Assembly: GCA_001657315.1 (NCBI GenBank)
Contig: LYSV01000058.1
Coordinates: 1 to 60,885, forward strand
Source of the DNA: Flammeovirgaceae bacterium BBD 1991-12
GTDB lineage: Bacteria > Bacteroidota > Bacteroidia > Cytophagales > Cyclobacteriaceae
DNA length: 60,885 bases
Direction: 5' to 3'
The notes beneath the pieces are model-generated. The model ran no database searches, was not told the origin of the DNA, and saw only the letters and a list, made by a program, of their open reading frames with translations. A program made the translations under genes and the position numbers. This document shows positions 45,718 to 54,936 of the stretch, in pieces; the stretch's first letter is position 1, and every line of letters begins with the position of its first letter.

Positions 45718-47253
45718 ATGAAACCCTGGTATTTGTATGTCTCTCTGGCTTTATTAATGGCTGTATGTGCCTATACTGTGGTGGACATAAAGTCCAAAGA
45801 GCGGGATAATGTTGAAAGGTATGAGGCCAATTGGAAGTCGCTTAGGAAATATGAAGTTCCAGGGTGGTTTCAGGATGCCAAGCTGGGCATCTTTATTCAC
45901 TGGGGAGTGTACAGTGTGCCGGCTTTCGGCTCCGAATGGTACGGCAGGCATATGTACATGGATACCGCCAATTTTTCAGCACAGCTTTATCACAAGAGTG
46001 ACGGCCCACATCGTGTATACAAGCATCACATAAAGACATGGGGAGACCCAAAGAAGTTCGGCTACAAGGACTTCATACCTTTGTTCAAAGGAGAGAAATT
46101 CAATGCAGATGAATGGATCTCCATATTTAAAAAGGCAGGCGCAAGGTATGTTGTTCCTGTAGCAGAACATCACGATGGCTTCGCTATGTACAACTCCGGC
46201 CTTACGAGATGGAATTCCGTGGATATGGGCCCCAAACGGGATGTGCTGAAGGAACTCATGGATGCCGGTAGAAAAAGGGGAATGAAGGTGGGATCCTCTT
46301 CCCATTATGCTTTCAACTGGACCTATTTTAATAAAAAGGCCCATTTTGATACCTCCAATCCTGAATATGCTGACTTTTACGGTGCCAAAACCACTCCACT
46401 GGCGGATACTGCCATTTCCAGTGAATTCCTTACCATGTGGTGGAACAGGGTAGCGGACCTTGTGGATAACTATCAACCGGACATTCTGTGGTTTGATTTC
46501 TTCATGGACCAGCATGAGTTTGTTCCCTATCACCCCAAACTGGCCGCTTACTATTACAATAAGGGGCTGGAATGGGGAAAAGAAGTGGTACTACAGAATA
46601 AGAACTTTGGAAATTTTGAATCCTTCCCCAAAGGTACCAATGTACTTGACCTTGAGCGGGGTAAGATGTCCGATATCAACCGATATCCGTGGCAGACAGA
46701 TACTTCCATTGGTAAAAATTCATGGTGCTATGTGGATGGATGGGATTCCAAGGCACCCAACACCATTGTGGATGATCTGATCGACATAGTGAGCAAAAAC
46801 GGCAATCTCTTGTTGAATGTAGGGCCGAAGGCCGACGGAACCATCCCGGAAGATCAGAAGGCCGTTTTGTTTGAACTCGGTAACTGGCTCCGTAAAAATG
46901 GTGAAGCCATTTACGGCTCACGGCCATGGGTAATATTTGGAGAGGGTCCTACAGAAGTAGCCACGGGCCATCATACAGAAAGAAAGAATAAAGGGTTCAC
47001 TTCAGAAGACTTCCGCTTTACTACGAATAACGGGAATATCTATGCCATTGCTATGGACCTCGATAATAACGGCCGGTACAGGATCAGATCACTGTCCACC
47101 AGGGCCGGATATTTGAAGAAAGATATTAAAAATGTGGAAGTGCTGGATTCTGCCGGGAAGGTAGAATGGAAGCAGACTCCCGAGGGATTGTTTATCAAAA
47201 CGGATCCAGGATATATGGGAAAATATGCCTGTGTTTTCAAAGTAACAATGTAA
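45718..47253 (+). CDS. GH29 alpha-L-fucosidase 2, canonical active site
   Basis: A 511-residue exported GH29 enzyme with an N-terminal hydrophobic signal/anchor (LYVSLALLMAVCAYTVV). It has IFIHWGVYSVP, the canonical EHHDGF sugar-pocket motif (His151, His152) and the nucleophile Asp260 in DILWFDFF. It is a clear paralogue of the minus-strand GH29 at 32897-34456, sharing FGYKDFIP, ARYVVPV, WNSVDMGPK and NGNLLLNVGPKADGTIP. The two differ in the pocket motif (Cys in the other). It probably removes terminal alpha-L-fucose at the surface or in the periplasm, feeding FucP. Confidence 0.92.
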   Translation: MKPWYLYVSLALLMAVCAYTVVDIKSKERDNVERYEANWKSLRKYEVPGWFQDAKLGIFIHWGVYSVPAFGSEWYGRHMYMDTANFSAQLYHKSDGPHRVYKHHIKTWGDPKKFGYKDFIPLFKGEKFNADEWISIFKKAGARYVVPVAEHHDGFAMYNSGLTRWNSVDMGPKRDVLKELMDAGRKRGMKVGSSSHYAFNWTYFNKKAHFDTSNPEYADFYGAKTTPLADTAISSEFLTMWWNRVADLVDNYQPDILWFDFFMDQHEFVPYHPKLAAYYYNKGLEWGKEVVLQNKNFGNFESFPKGTNVLDLERGKMSDINRYPWQTDTSIGKNSWCYVDGWDSKAPNTIVDDLIDIVSKNGNLLLNVGPKADGTIPEDQKAVLFELGNWLRKNGEAIYGSRPWVIFGEGPTEVATGHHTERKNKGFTSEDFRFTTNNGNIYAIAMDLDNNGRYRIRSLSTRAGYLKKDIKNVEVLDSAGKVEWKQTPEGLFIKTDPGYMGKYACVFKVTM

Positions 47254-47348
47254 GAATCGTCCGCATAGGAGTGATCCCATTTTCCAATAGGTTTTAACCC
47301 GTCACACCAAACCCCCGAAATACCATGTAAATAATTCGGTTGGTGGAT

Positions 47349-47531
47349 GCTGGAGATCAGAGATTCTGTGGTAGAACAATGGTAAAAATAACTGAAAAGT
47401 GAGGGTAAGATTAATAATTACAGGTGTTTTCTTCTCCAGCTGCTTACACTGCGTCACAGCGAAATGGGGCTTATATCCTGAAACTTACCACAAACGACAG
47501 GATCATAACAAAGAAGATTGTCATTGATTAG
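47349..47531 (+). pseudogene. Decayed C-terminal sorting domain of a lost T9SS protein
   Basis: In the 289-bp gap between GH29 and GH16, one frame ending at TAG 47529-47531 reads NGAYILKLTTNDRIITKK followed by IVID, the closing strands of a type A T9SS sorting domain. The frame is open back to 47418. Just upstream, another frame (about 47349-47405) reads GDQRFCGRTMVKITEK, like the 'TGR' strand of the same domain, so stops and frameshifts separate the pieces. No catalytic part is left. It indicates loss of a secreted enzyme or adhesin by deletion. Confidence 0.55.
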
Positions 47532-47542
47532 ATAGTAATTGT

Positions 47543-48415
47543 ATGCAGGATAATTTAAGTAAAAGAATGTTGAAGCCTATCCTTGCAGGTTGCCTGTTCA
47601 CAGGGATATACCTCGGATCACTGACGGAATCAGGAGCACAGCCACCCCCTCCGGAAGGCTTTCGGTGGGAGGTCAACAAAAAATTTTCGGATGAGTTCAA
47701 TGGTACTACACTGGATACCACAAAATGGTATGCCCGTTCACCCTACTGGGTCCATGGGCGTCCTCCCGCTACCTTCAGGGCATATTCCGTTTCAGTGAAA
47801 GACGGGACTATGCAAATAAAGAACAGCGTACTAAAGGGAGACAAGAAGTACAATATAGCCGGAGGCGCCGTGGCCTCCAAAGCCAAAGACGCCTATTTTG
47901 GTTATTACGAAGTGCGTATGAAGGCTTCAGGGATTTCCATGTCCTCTACCTTCTGGCTGAAAAATAAACCGGTGGATAGTAACTGTCCCTATGAGCAGTT
48001 GGAGCTGGATATTGTGGAGGCTGTGGGTATGCAGAAAACCGGCCATGACCTTCGGAATTTTATGCGGTCCAACACACACACCTTCCGTACTGATTGTAAC
48101 GGGGAAAAGCTGGTAAAATCCAGTGGTGGTAACTGTGAAATATCACCTCCTGCAAACGAGACCTTTCATACCTACGGCTGCTGGTGGGAAGATGAAAATA
48201 CACTGAAGTTTTATCACAATGGAGCGTATAAATTTACCATTCATCCCAACACTTACTTTAGAGACAAGCCCTTTAACCGGCCTATGTATATGCATATGGT
48301 TACCGAAACCTACAACTGGGAAACGCCGCCCACGGAAGAAGAACTGAATAATGATGCTATCAATACCACCTGCTATGATTGGGTAAGGTCCTATAAACTT
48401 GTTCCAACGAAATGA
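47543..48415 (+). CDS. GH16 family endo-glycosidase
   Basis: A 290-residue exported single-domain GH16 protein. The catalytic signature ELDIVE gives Glu154 (nucleophile), Asp156 and Glu159 (acid/base), the ExDxxE form. FSDEFNGTTLDTTKW at the start, GGAVASKAKDAYFGYYEVRM and FHTYGCWWEDENTLKFYHNG fit agarase/porphyranase/carrageenase-type GH16 proteins. It cuts internal beta-linkages, commonly in galactans or glucans. It overlaps the next gene by 4 bp (48412-48415). The substrate is probably the backbone of the locus glycan; the subfamily is uncertain. Confidence 0.85.
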   Translation: MQDNLSKRMLKPILAGCLFTGIYLGSLTESGAQPPPPEGFRWEVNKKFSDEFNGTTLDTTKWYARSPYWVHGRPPATFRAYSVSVKDGTMQIKNSVLKGDKKYNIAGGAVASKAKDAYFGYYEVRMKASGISMSSTFWLKNKPVDSNCPYEQLELDIVEAVGMQKTGHDLRNFMRSNTHTFRTDCNGEKLVKSSGGNCEISPPANETFHTYGCWWEDENTLKFYHNGAYKFTIHPNTYFRDKPFNRPMYMHMVTETYNWETPPTEEELNNDAINTTCYDWVRSYKLVPTK

Positions 48416-50547
48416 AATATTTTGCTTTAGTATTATCCGTTCTGTTTACACTCCGGCTTGGAGCAACGGAATATTATGTGTCTAAAGACGGCGCAGACAA
48501 CAATCCCGGAACTGAAGCCTTACCGTTTCTGACGATTGGCAAGGCTGCGTCGATTATGATGCCGGGTGACATTTGTTTTATCAAAAAAGGGATATACCGG
48601 GAAGAGCTCTCTCCTGCCAATCACGGTACAGAAGGTTCTCCCATCCTTTTCAAGGCATTTGAAGGTGATACTGTGGTTATAGCGGCTACGGATATCATAA
48701 ACTCCTGGACCCAACATTCGGGAAACATCTACAAGACGACGATCAGCATGACGCTGGGAGTGGAAAGGAATATGTTGTACGCGAACGGCAGGCACATGGA
48801 TATAGCCAGGTGGCCGGATAATGACGACGGGGATCTCTTTACCCTTGAGGCAGCCCTGGTGGAAAGCGGGTCAGGGAGTCATATTCAGAGCAATGGCATT
48901 CCTGATATGGATTGGTCAGATGGTTATATCTGGTACCTGGGTGCGCATTCCGGTGCCAGCTGGACAAGGAAGATAGTATCATCTGCTACCAACAGGATAG
49001 ATTTTGAAGCGGTGAATGTAAATAAGTGGCCCTTCAATCCACATAATCCGACTGTGCTAAGGAATGGCAACCGGGGACGTTTTTATCTTTTCGGTAAGCT
49101 TGAAGCACTTGATCACCCAGGAGAATGGTTTTACGATAATGAGACCAGCACGTTGTATTTCAACGCCCCGGATAATGTTGATCCCAACAGTCTGACAACG
49201 GAGTTTTCAGCCAGACACAAAACCATGGCCATAGACAGGAACTATATCCATGTTGAGGGTATACAAACTTTCGGGGGAAGGATACACATCACCGGTGATC
49301 ATAATAAAATAAAAAACTGCGTAGTGACCCACGGACTTCAGTCATTGGATGAGTTGGATAATACCGACGCCCAGATGTCAGAAGGTGCCGTTACCATTGA
49401 AGGGAGCAACAACCTCATAGAGCACAACCTGATACAATATGGCTCGGGAAATGGTGTGGCTATGCTGTTCTTTTGGAAAGGCAGTTCGAATAATACTGTA
49501 AGAAACAATATTATACGTCATTTCAACACCATCGGCATCCATGCCAACCCCGTGAGATCCAATATTCCGGGATCAGTCATTACCAAAAACACCATATACA
49601 ACTGCGGCAGGGATGGTATCTATGTCAGTGGAGATGGTGGTATCATTTCCTTTAATGATGTTTCCGAGTGCATGAGAATAAACAACGACGGTGGTGTTTT
49701 TTATACGGTGGGTAACGACAAGGATAAGAACTCCGTGATCCATCATAACTGGTTCCATGATTCGGAAGGTCCGGATTATGCTGATGGCCGGGCGGCAGGG
49801 ATCTATCTCGACAACCACAGTAAGGGCTATCAGGTACATCATAACATGGTATGGAACGTAACATGGACAGGTGTGCAGATAAACTGGGATAACTGGAACA
49901 TTGCCATTCAGAACAATTCGTTCTATCAGATCGATGAGGCCATGGGACGCTGGGCCAATGGTTTCACAATAGACAAGGTAGAGGTGGCGAATAACTATGC
50001 CAGTCACAAAGACTGGATAGGTACAGATGTTCAGAACAATATTATTGACGCCAAATCACCCTTCGTGTCATTGGAAGATAAAAACTTTTTTCCTGCGGAA
50101 GGGTCTCCCCTTATCGATTCGGGGATTGAAATAAGTGGGATTACGGATAACTTTGTGGGTGATAAACCTGATATTGGCGCCTATGAAGCCGGAGGTGAAT
50201 ACTGGGTGCCGGGAGCTGACTGGACAGTACCCGATGACAGGGCTCCCGGTGATGGAGGTGAAATTGTTGGTTTGCCTCACGAGTACATTGAAAACCAATT
50301 GAGGATAGTCCCTAATCCGGCGAATGGTGCAATAGACTTGCATTTTAATATAGCAGGGCGTAGCGGGATATCACTGTATCTTTATGACCCCAGAGGACAG
50401 CTCATTCTACAGGAAACAAAGCATAAGGTGTTCAAGGGTAAATACACTGTCAGACTCAACGTGGAGGGCCTGCCACCCGGGGTGTACCTTCTTAAATACC
50501 ATGTAGGAAAAGAAAATATCAAGACCCAAAGGATAGTTAAACTATGA
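48412..50547 (+). CDS. T9SS-exported right-handed beta-helix protein, candidate CAZyme
   Basis: A 711-residue protein with signal peptide (ending LGATE). The opening YYVSKDGADNNPGTEALPFL is typical of DUF1565/pectate-lyase-fold proteins. A parallel beta-helix core with Asn-rich turns (GSNNLIEHNLIQYGSGNGVA, NNTVRNNIIRH) spans ~270-570. The C-terminal ~75 residues are a type A T9SS sorting domain (IVPNPANGAIDLHF to KTQRIVKL). Beta-helix folds occur in lyases and in GH families such as GH120 and GH141, so it may cleave the locus glycan. The catalytic residues are not recognisable by eye. It is translationally coupled to GH16. Confidence 0.75.
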   Translation: MKYFALVLSVLFTLRLGATEYYVSKDGADNNPGTEALPFLTIGKAASIMMPGDICFIKKGIYREELSPANHGTEGSPILFKAFEGDTVVIAATDIINSWTQHSGNIYKTTISMTLGVERNMLYANGRHMDIARWPDNDDGDLFTLEAALVESGSGSHIQSNGIPDMDWSDGYIWYLGAHSGASWTRKIVSSATNRIDFEAVNVNKWPFNPHNPTVLRNGNRGRFYLFGKLEALDHPGEWFYDNETSTLYFNAPDNVDPNSLTTEFSARHKTMAIDRNYIHVEGIQTFGGRIHITGDHNKIKNCVVTHGLQSLDELDNTDAQMSEGAVTIEGSNNLIEHNLIQYGSGNGVAMLFFWKGSSNNTVRNNIIRHFNTIGIHANPVRSNIPGSVITKNTIYNCGRDGIYVSGDGGIISFNDVSECMRINNDGGVFYTVGNDKDKNSVIHHNWFHDSEGPDYADGRAAGIYLDNHSKGYQVHHNMVWNVTWTGVQINWDNWNIAIQNNSFYQIDEAMGRWANGFTIDKVEVANNYASHKDWIGTDVQNNIIDAKSPFVSLEDKNFFPAEGSPLIDSGIEISGITDNFVGDKPDIGAYEAGGEYWVPGADWTVPDDRAPGDGGEIVGLPHEYIENQLRIVPNPANGAIDLHFNIAGRSGISLYLYDPRGQLILQETKHKVFKGKYTVRLNVEGLPPGVYLLKYHVGKENIKTQRIVKL

Positions 50548-50673
50548 TTCTATTTCGAAATCCACTTTCCTGAACAGATGGTGAAAAAACTGTATGATAA
50601 AAAGGTGAGCGGTCTGGATCGCTACTATAAATTGATCAGCTTTACTATCCCCGTCTCCAGGGTAGAAAGATGT

Positions 50674-52011
50674 ATGCATTTAGGAGCTGCGTACCGAAAG
50701 GGCTGTTTTGGCGCTGTGCTAATACTGCTGCTGCTGCATTTTGCCCTTGTCGCCCAGGATACACCAAAAGCCTCGTCGGGAGAATTCTCAAATGACGGAG
50801 CCTGGTGCTGGTTCTCAGATCCGCGGGCAGTTTACATGAGTGAACATCCACGTCGGGTGGTTTCCGGCTGGGTGAAGGAAGATGGTACCGTCGAGGCTGG
50901 CATTCTGGATCTGACTGCCAATACGGTGACTACTCTGCCACTTTACACAAAACTTGAAAAGGACGATCACAACAATCCGGCCTTTTTGCCCTTATCTGAC
51001 CAACGGGTGATGGCCTTTTATTCTAAGCACGTCAAAAAATACCTGTACTATCAGAACATTACGTTCGATGGATCGCAGACCATTTCAGATGAACCGGTCA
51101 CTTTTGACCCCATATCTGAAGAAGAGCTGGCGAAGTTTCCGCTACGGCAGGTCACTTATGCCAACCCTTACCGGCTTACCGAAGAAAACAACAGAATATA
51201 TTGCTTTGGCCGGTGGACAGGCTATAAACCCAATGTAATGTGGTCCGATGATGGCGGGAAGAATTTCACCAAATCAAGGGTATTCATAGCTTCTGAGAAA
51301 TGGGATCCGAATAATCGCCCCTATGTGAAGTATTATTCTGATGGCGGGTCAAAGATCCACATTGTTTTTACAGATGGGCATCCCAGGGTGGAGAAAACCA
51401 ATTCTGTTTATTATGCCCGTTATGAAAAGGGCGGCTTTTGGAAGGCAGACGGGACGTATATCTGTTCTTTGGAAGATGTGCCCTTTACTCCGGACCAGGC
51501 CACGGTGGTATACAAGGCTTCTGAGCAGTCCGGAAGGGCGTGGGTCCAGGATATTGCAGTAAATGAGCTAGGTGATCCGGTGATCCTGTATGCACGGTAT
51601 CCTTCAGAAAAAGATCACAGGTATTACTACGCCAGCTATACGAATGGTGCATGGACAAACTCCAAAGTATGTAATGCGGGCAAATGGTTTCCACAAACCC
51701 CGGAAGGGCAATATGAAAGAGAGCCACATTATTCAGGAGGGATGACCCTCAATCCTCGCAATCCCAATGAGATATTTGTTTCTCAGGAGGTATCAGGGGT
51801 TTTTGAGATCGTAAAGTACGAAACAGTGGACGCCGGCAGGTCATGGAAACGGCAGCCGGTTACCCAAAACTCCGCTTATGATAACGTGCGTCCTTACATT
51901 CCCCGGGATATAAAGAAAGATGATCCATTGGTACTTTTGTGGATGCAGAATAAAAAATATATTCACTATACGGATTTCAGATCCTCGATACGCTATCTTA
52001 TTAACCCGTGA
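50674..52011 (+). CDS. BNR_4-type beta-propeller, candidate PL24/PL25-like lyase
   Basis: A 445-residue exported protein. I place the start at ATG 50674 (MHLGAAYRKGCFGAVLILLL, then a signal ending VAQ); an upstream ATG at 50578 would add 32 residues without a role. The fold is a seven-bladed propeller of the BNR_4 type: DGAWCWFSDPRAV, KDDHNNPAFLPL with a candidate catalytic His, VTYANPYRL and NNRPYVKY. The DDHN motif and layout resemble ulvan-type lyases PL24/PL25. A lyase here would generate the unsaturated uronates used by the adjacent GH105. Family assignment needs a profile search. Confidence 0.65.
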   Translation: MHLGAAYRKGCFGAVLILLLLHFALVAQDTPKASSGEFSNDGAWCWFSDPRAVYMSEHPRRVVSGWVKEDGTVEAGILDLTANTVTTLPLYTKLEKDDHNNPAFLPLSDQRVMAFYSKHVKKYLYYQNITFDGSQTISDEPVTFDPISEEELAKFPLRQVTYANPYRLTEENNRIYCFGRWTGYKPNVMWSDDGGKNFTKSRVFIASEKWDPNNRPYVKYYSDGGSKIHIVFTDGHPRVEKTNSVYYARYEKGGFWKADGTYICSLEDVPFTPDQATVVYKASEQSGRAWVQDIAVNELGDPVILYARYPSEKDHRYYYASYTNGAWTNSKVCNAGKWFPQTPEGQYEREPHYSGGMTLNPRNPNEIFVSQEVSGVFEIVKYETVDAGRSWKRQPVTQNSAYDNVRPYIPRDIKKDDPLVLLWMQNKKYIHYTDFRSSIRYLINP

Positions 52012-52045
52012 GTTCTTCTGGAGCTCGTTAATACTTGGAACCAAT

Positions 52046-53143
52046 ATGAGAAAGACTATTTTAGTATGTATCATCACCTTGCTGTCTGGTGGTGCATTTT
52101 CACAGTTGAAACCCGAAGAGATCTCAGGCTACATGAGGCGTGTAGCCGATTGGCAGATCGATCATTTCCGCGATACCTACAGTGGCAGGGACAAGCCTCA
52201 TCATATCCGCGACTGGACCAATGGCGCGCTTTATGTCGGTATGATCAAATGGGCTGCTATGGCCAACGATGACAAATATTATCAATGGCTTTACAGGATA
52301 GGAGAGGAAGGTGAATGGGACCTCCACTGGCGTAAATACATGGCAGATGATCATGCCGTAGGTCAGATGTACCTCGAGCTTTACCGCAAATATCAGGAGC
52401 CCAAAATGATCAGCAAGACCCGGGAGCGCTACGATTGGATCATGGAGAATCCAAGCCAGCAACCCATTGAAATGGGTAATTATGATCATCTGGAGCGCTG
52501 GACATGGTGTGATGCACTTTTTATGGGGCCGCCTGTATGGGCTAAACTTGCCAGCATTACCGGCCAGAAGAAATACAGCCAGTGGATGCTGAAAGAGTAC
52601 AAGGCTACCGTGGATCATCTTTTTGATGAAAAAGAAAGTCTTTTTTTCCGGGACAATACATTTATTGATAAAAGGGAGCATGACCGTAAGATATTCTGGT
52701 CCCGGGGAAACGGCTGGGTTTTTGCCGGCCTTACACTACTTATGGATGAATATAAGCCGGGTTCAAAGGAATATAAGTACTTCAAAAACATCTATCTGAA
52801 AATGGCCCGAAAGCTCAAAGAGCTTCAAACTCCGCAGGGCCACTGGTCGATGAGCCTGCTGGCACAGGATGTTTATCCCACCCCTGAAACCAGCGGTACT
52901 TCCTTCTTTACCTTCGGATTGGCATGGGGGATCAATAATGGCCTGCTCAAAAAAGATGAATATATGCCCGTGGTGATTAAAGCATGGAGCGCTTTATGCT
53001 CACACATTACACAGGAGGGTATGCTGGGTTATGTACAGCCTATAGGTGCAGCCCCCGGCAAGGCCTGGCCTGACAAGACCGAAGTTTATGGAACAGGGGC
53101 ATTCCTTGCCGCCGGGTCTGAGGTTTATAAATTGTCAAACTGA
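52046..53143 (+). CDS. GH105 unsaturated uronyl hydrolase
   Basis: A 365-residue GH88/GH105-type alpha/alpha toroid. The true start is ATG 52046 (MRKTILVCIITLLSGGAFSQ, signal peptide); the frame is open further upstream but overlaps the propeller gene. It has DWTNGALYVGMIKWAAMAND (hydration Asp area), MADDHAVGQMYLELYRKYQE, RWTWCDALFMGPPVWAKL and FWSRGNGWVFAGLTLLMDEY, all GH105 marks. The enzyme removes 4,5-unsaturated glucuronyl or galacturonyl residues left by lyases. Its presence is the main evidence that the locus glycan contains uronic acid. Confidence 0.92.
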   Translation: MRKTILVCIITLLSGGAFSQLKPEEISGYMRRVADWQIDHFRDTYSGRDKPHHIRDWTNGALYVGMIKWAAMANDDKYYQWLYRIGEEGEWDLHWRKYMADDHAVGQMYLELYRKYQEPKMISKTRERYDWIMENPSQQPIEMGNYDHLERWTWCDALFMGPPVWAKLASITGQKKYSQWMLKEYKATVDHLFDEKESLFFRDNTFIDKREHDRKIFWSRGNGWVFAGLTLLMDEYKPGSKEYKYFKNIYLKMARKLKELQTPQGHWSMSLLAQDVYPTPETSGTSFFTFGLAWGINNGLLKKDEYMPVVIKAWSALCSHITQEGMLGYVQPIGAAPGKAWPDKTEVYGTGAFLAAGSEVYKLSN

Positions 53144-53151
53144 AGTCGGGA

Positions 53152-53174
53152 TCAGACGGTTTCAAACCGTCTGA
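53152..53174. terminator. Bidirectional hairpin terminator
   Basis: TCAGACGGTTT (53152-53162) and AAACCGTCTGA (53164-53174) form a perfect inverted repeat with a one-base centre. It lies between the convergent GH105 and sulfatase genes, 8 bp from each stop, and probably ends both transcripts. Confidence 0.7.
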
Positions 53175-53181
53175 CCCCTGA

Positions 53182-54759
53182 CTACCAGTGCCGATCGATT
53201 ATCTCCTGTATATGAGGATAGCCGCTGTCCGTTTCATTCAGAGCCTCGCGGTTCCGCTTCAGCCTTTTTTTCAGGTCTGTGATGATCTCAGCGTATTCAG
53301 GGTCATCATATACGTTGTTGATCTCATAAGGGTCTTTCCTCAGATCGTACAGTTCCCAGGCTGCCGGTGTTTGCTCGATGGTAAATGAATTCTCCTTCCA
53401 TGGCATGGAGGGTGTGCCCAGCACCTCCTGGTCATAGGGTAGACCATAGAAAAATATCAGCTTGTGGTCCTTCGTTCTAATCCCGAAATGCGCCGGATTA
53501 TCGTGATGCATCATGTGCATCCAGTAACGGTAGTAGGTATCCTGCCGCCAGTTTTCAGGGATTTTTCCATCCATAAGTAGCGATCTCAGACTGCTTCCCT
53601 GCATATACTCCGGGGTTTTGCCACCGGCCATTTCAATCATAGTAGGGGCAAAATCAGCATTATTCACCAGCAGGTCAGCACGCTGACCAGGGCGGATACC
53701 GCCGGGGTAGTGTATGATCAGCGGCATTCGCATGGATTCATCGTACATCCAGCGCTTGTCCATATAATCATGCTCACCCAGCATGAAGCCCTGGTCACCT
53801 GTGTAAATGATAATGGTATTTTCCATTTGTCCGGTTTCTTTCAGGTAGTTGAAAAGCCGTGCCAGGTTGTCATCCACGCCTTTTACACACCTCAGGTACC
53901 TTTTCAGATACTCCTGATAAGCCATATGTTTCGCTTCATCATCGGTCAGGCTGTCCGGCACATCGTAGTCATCCGCATAGCTTCTTACCGGGTGCCTCCG
54001 GCCTATGGAGGTGCCTATACGGTGGATCAGACTGTCATTTTTCCCTCTTGTGGCTTCAGAACCAAAGTTGGGCTGTGTATAAAGGCTTTCCGGTTCCGGT
54101 ATTTCCCTGTCGGCCAGATAGTCTTCATATCGTGGAGCAAATTCAAAATCATCATGCGGTGCCTTGTAGTGATGCATAAGAAAGAAAGGTTTGTCCTTCT
54201 TCCTTTTCTCCAGCCAGTTGATCGCAAGATCAGTGATGATATCTGTGCTATGGCCGGTGTACTTTACCGTATTTTCAGGCCATGGTCTGTTCCCCCTCAC
54301 CCGGAATGTGGGGTCAAAATACTTCCCCTGTACCGGTAGTACTTCATAATGATCAAATGCTGCGGGCTCCTTCACAAGGTGCCACTTGCCTATGATAGCG
54401 GTTTCATAACCCAGCTGTTTCAGTTCTTTGGGTAAATACTGCCGTGATTCATCCAGTGAACCCCCCAGGTCAAGCACACCATTTGTCTGAGGGTACTGCC
54501 CGGTCATGATCGTGGCCCTGCTGGGAGTACAAATGGAATTCGTACAGAAGGCATTGTCGAAGATCACCCCGTTTTTCCCCAGCTCGTCCAGCGTGGGTGT
54601 CGGGTTCAGTGCCGCCAGCCGGCTGCCATAAATGCCAAATGCCTGCGTGGTATGATCATCTGACATTATAAAAAGGATGTTCGGTTTTTTATCTTCCGGT
54701 GCATGGCACCCCGCTATAAAAAGGCTGAAAAATACCAGTAAGCGAATGTTTTTCTCCAT
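53182..54759 (-). CDS. Type I sulfatase (S1), lipoprotein, canonical CTPSR
   Basis: A 525-residue sulfatase started at ATG 54757-54759 (MEKNIRLLVFFSLFIAGC, lipobox IAGC, Cys18). Metal site ILFIMSDD, active-site CTPSRATIMTGQ (Cys77, the residue converted to formylglycine), DQGFMLGEHDYMDKRWMYDE and a C-terminal sub-domain are all present. It has the usual length for S1 enzymes. It is convergent with GH105 and divergent from GH3, so it is a separate single-gene unit. It removes sulfate esters from the glycan; no maturase gene is in the window. Confidence 0.9.
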   Translation of the reverse strand: MEKNIRLLVFFSLFIAGCHAPEDKKPNILFIMSDDHTTQAFGIYGSRLAALNPTPTLDELGKNGVIFDNAFCTNSICTPSRATIMTGQYPQTNGVLDLGGSLDESRQYLPKELKQLGYETAIIGKWHLVKEPAAFDHYEVLPVQGKYFDPTFRVRGNRPWPENTVKYTGHSTDIITDLAINWLEKRKKDKPFFLMHHYKAPHDDFEFAPRYEDYLADREIPEPESLYTQPNFGSEATRGKNDSLIHRIGTSIGRRHPVRSYADDYDVPDSLTDDEAKHMAYQEYLKRYLRCVKGVDDNLARLFNYLKETGQMENTIIIYTGDQGFMLGEHDYMDKRWMYDESMRMPLIIHYPGGIRPGQRADLLVNNADFAPTMIEMAGGKTPEYMQGSSLRSLLMDGKIPENWRQDTYYRYWMHMMHHDNPAHFGIRTKDHKLIFFYGLPYDQEVLGTPSMPWKENSFTIEQTPAAWELYDLRKDPYEINNVYDDPEYAEIITDLKKRLKRNREALNETDSGYPHIQEIIDRHW

Positions 54760-54936
54760 TATTGGACTGATCTTTAGAGACAACAATCTAGCAACATCGG
54801 CAAAACCCCTTGGATCAAAGGATTGCGCATTGAAGACTGTTCTTTTAGCGCTTCAAAAGGAAGTGCAACAGGGTTCTTTAGAAAACCTTTGCGCATGGGC
54901 TTTTGCTGGCTTTTACGGTACTTAAATCATGTAAAT

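Noticed and set aside
53710-54339. 209-codon plus-strand ORF
   Set aside because: Antisense shadow of the sulfatase gene with no recognisable domain and unnatural composition.
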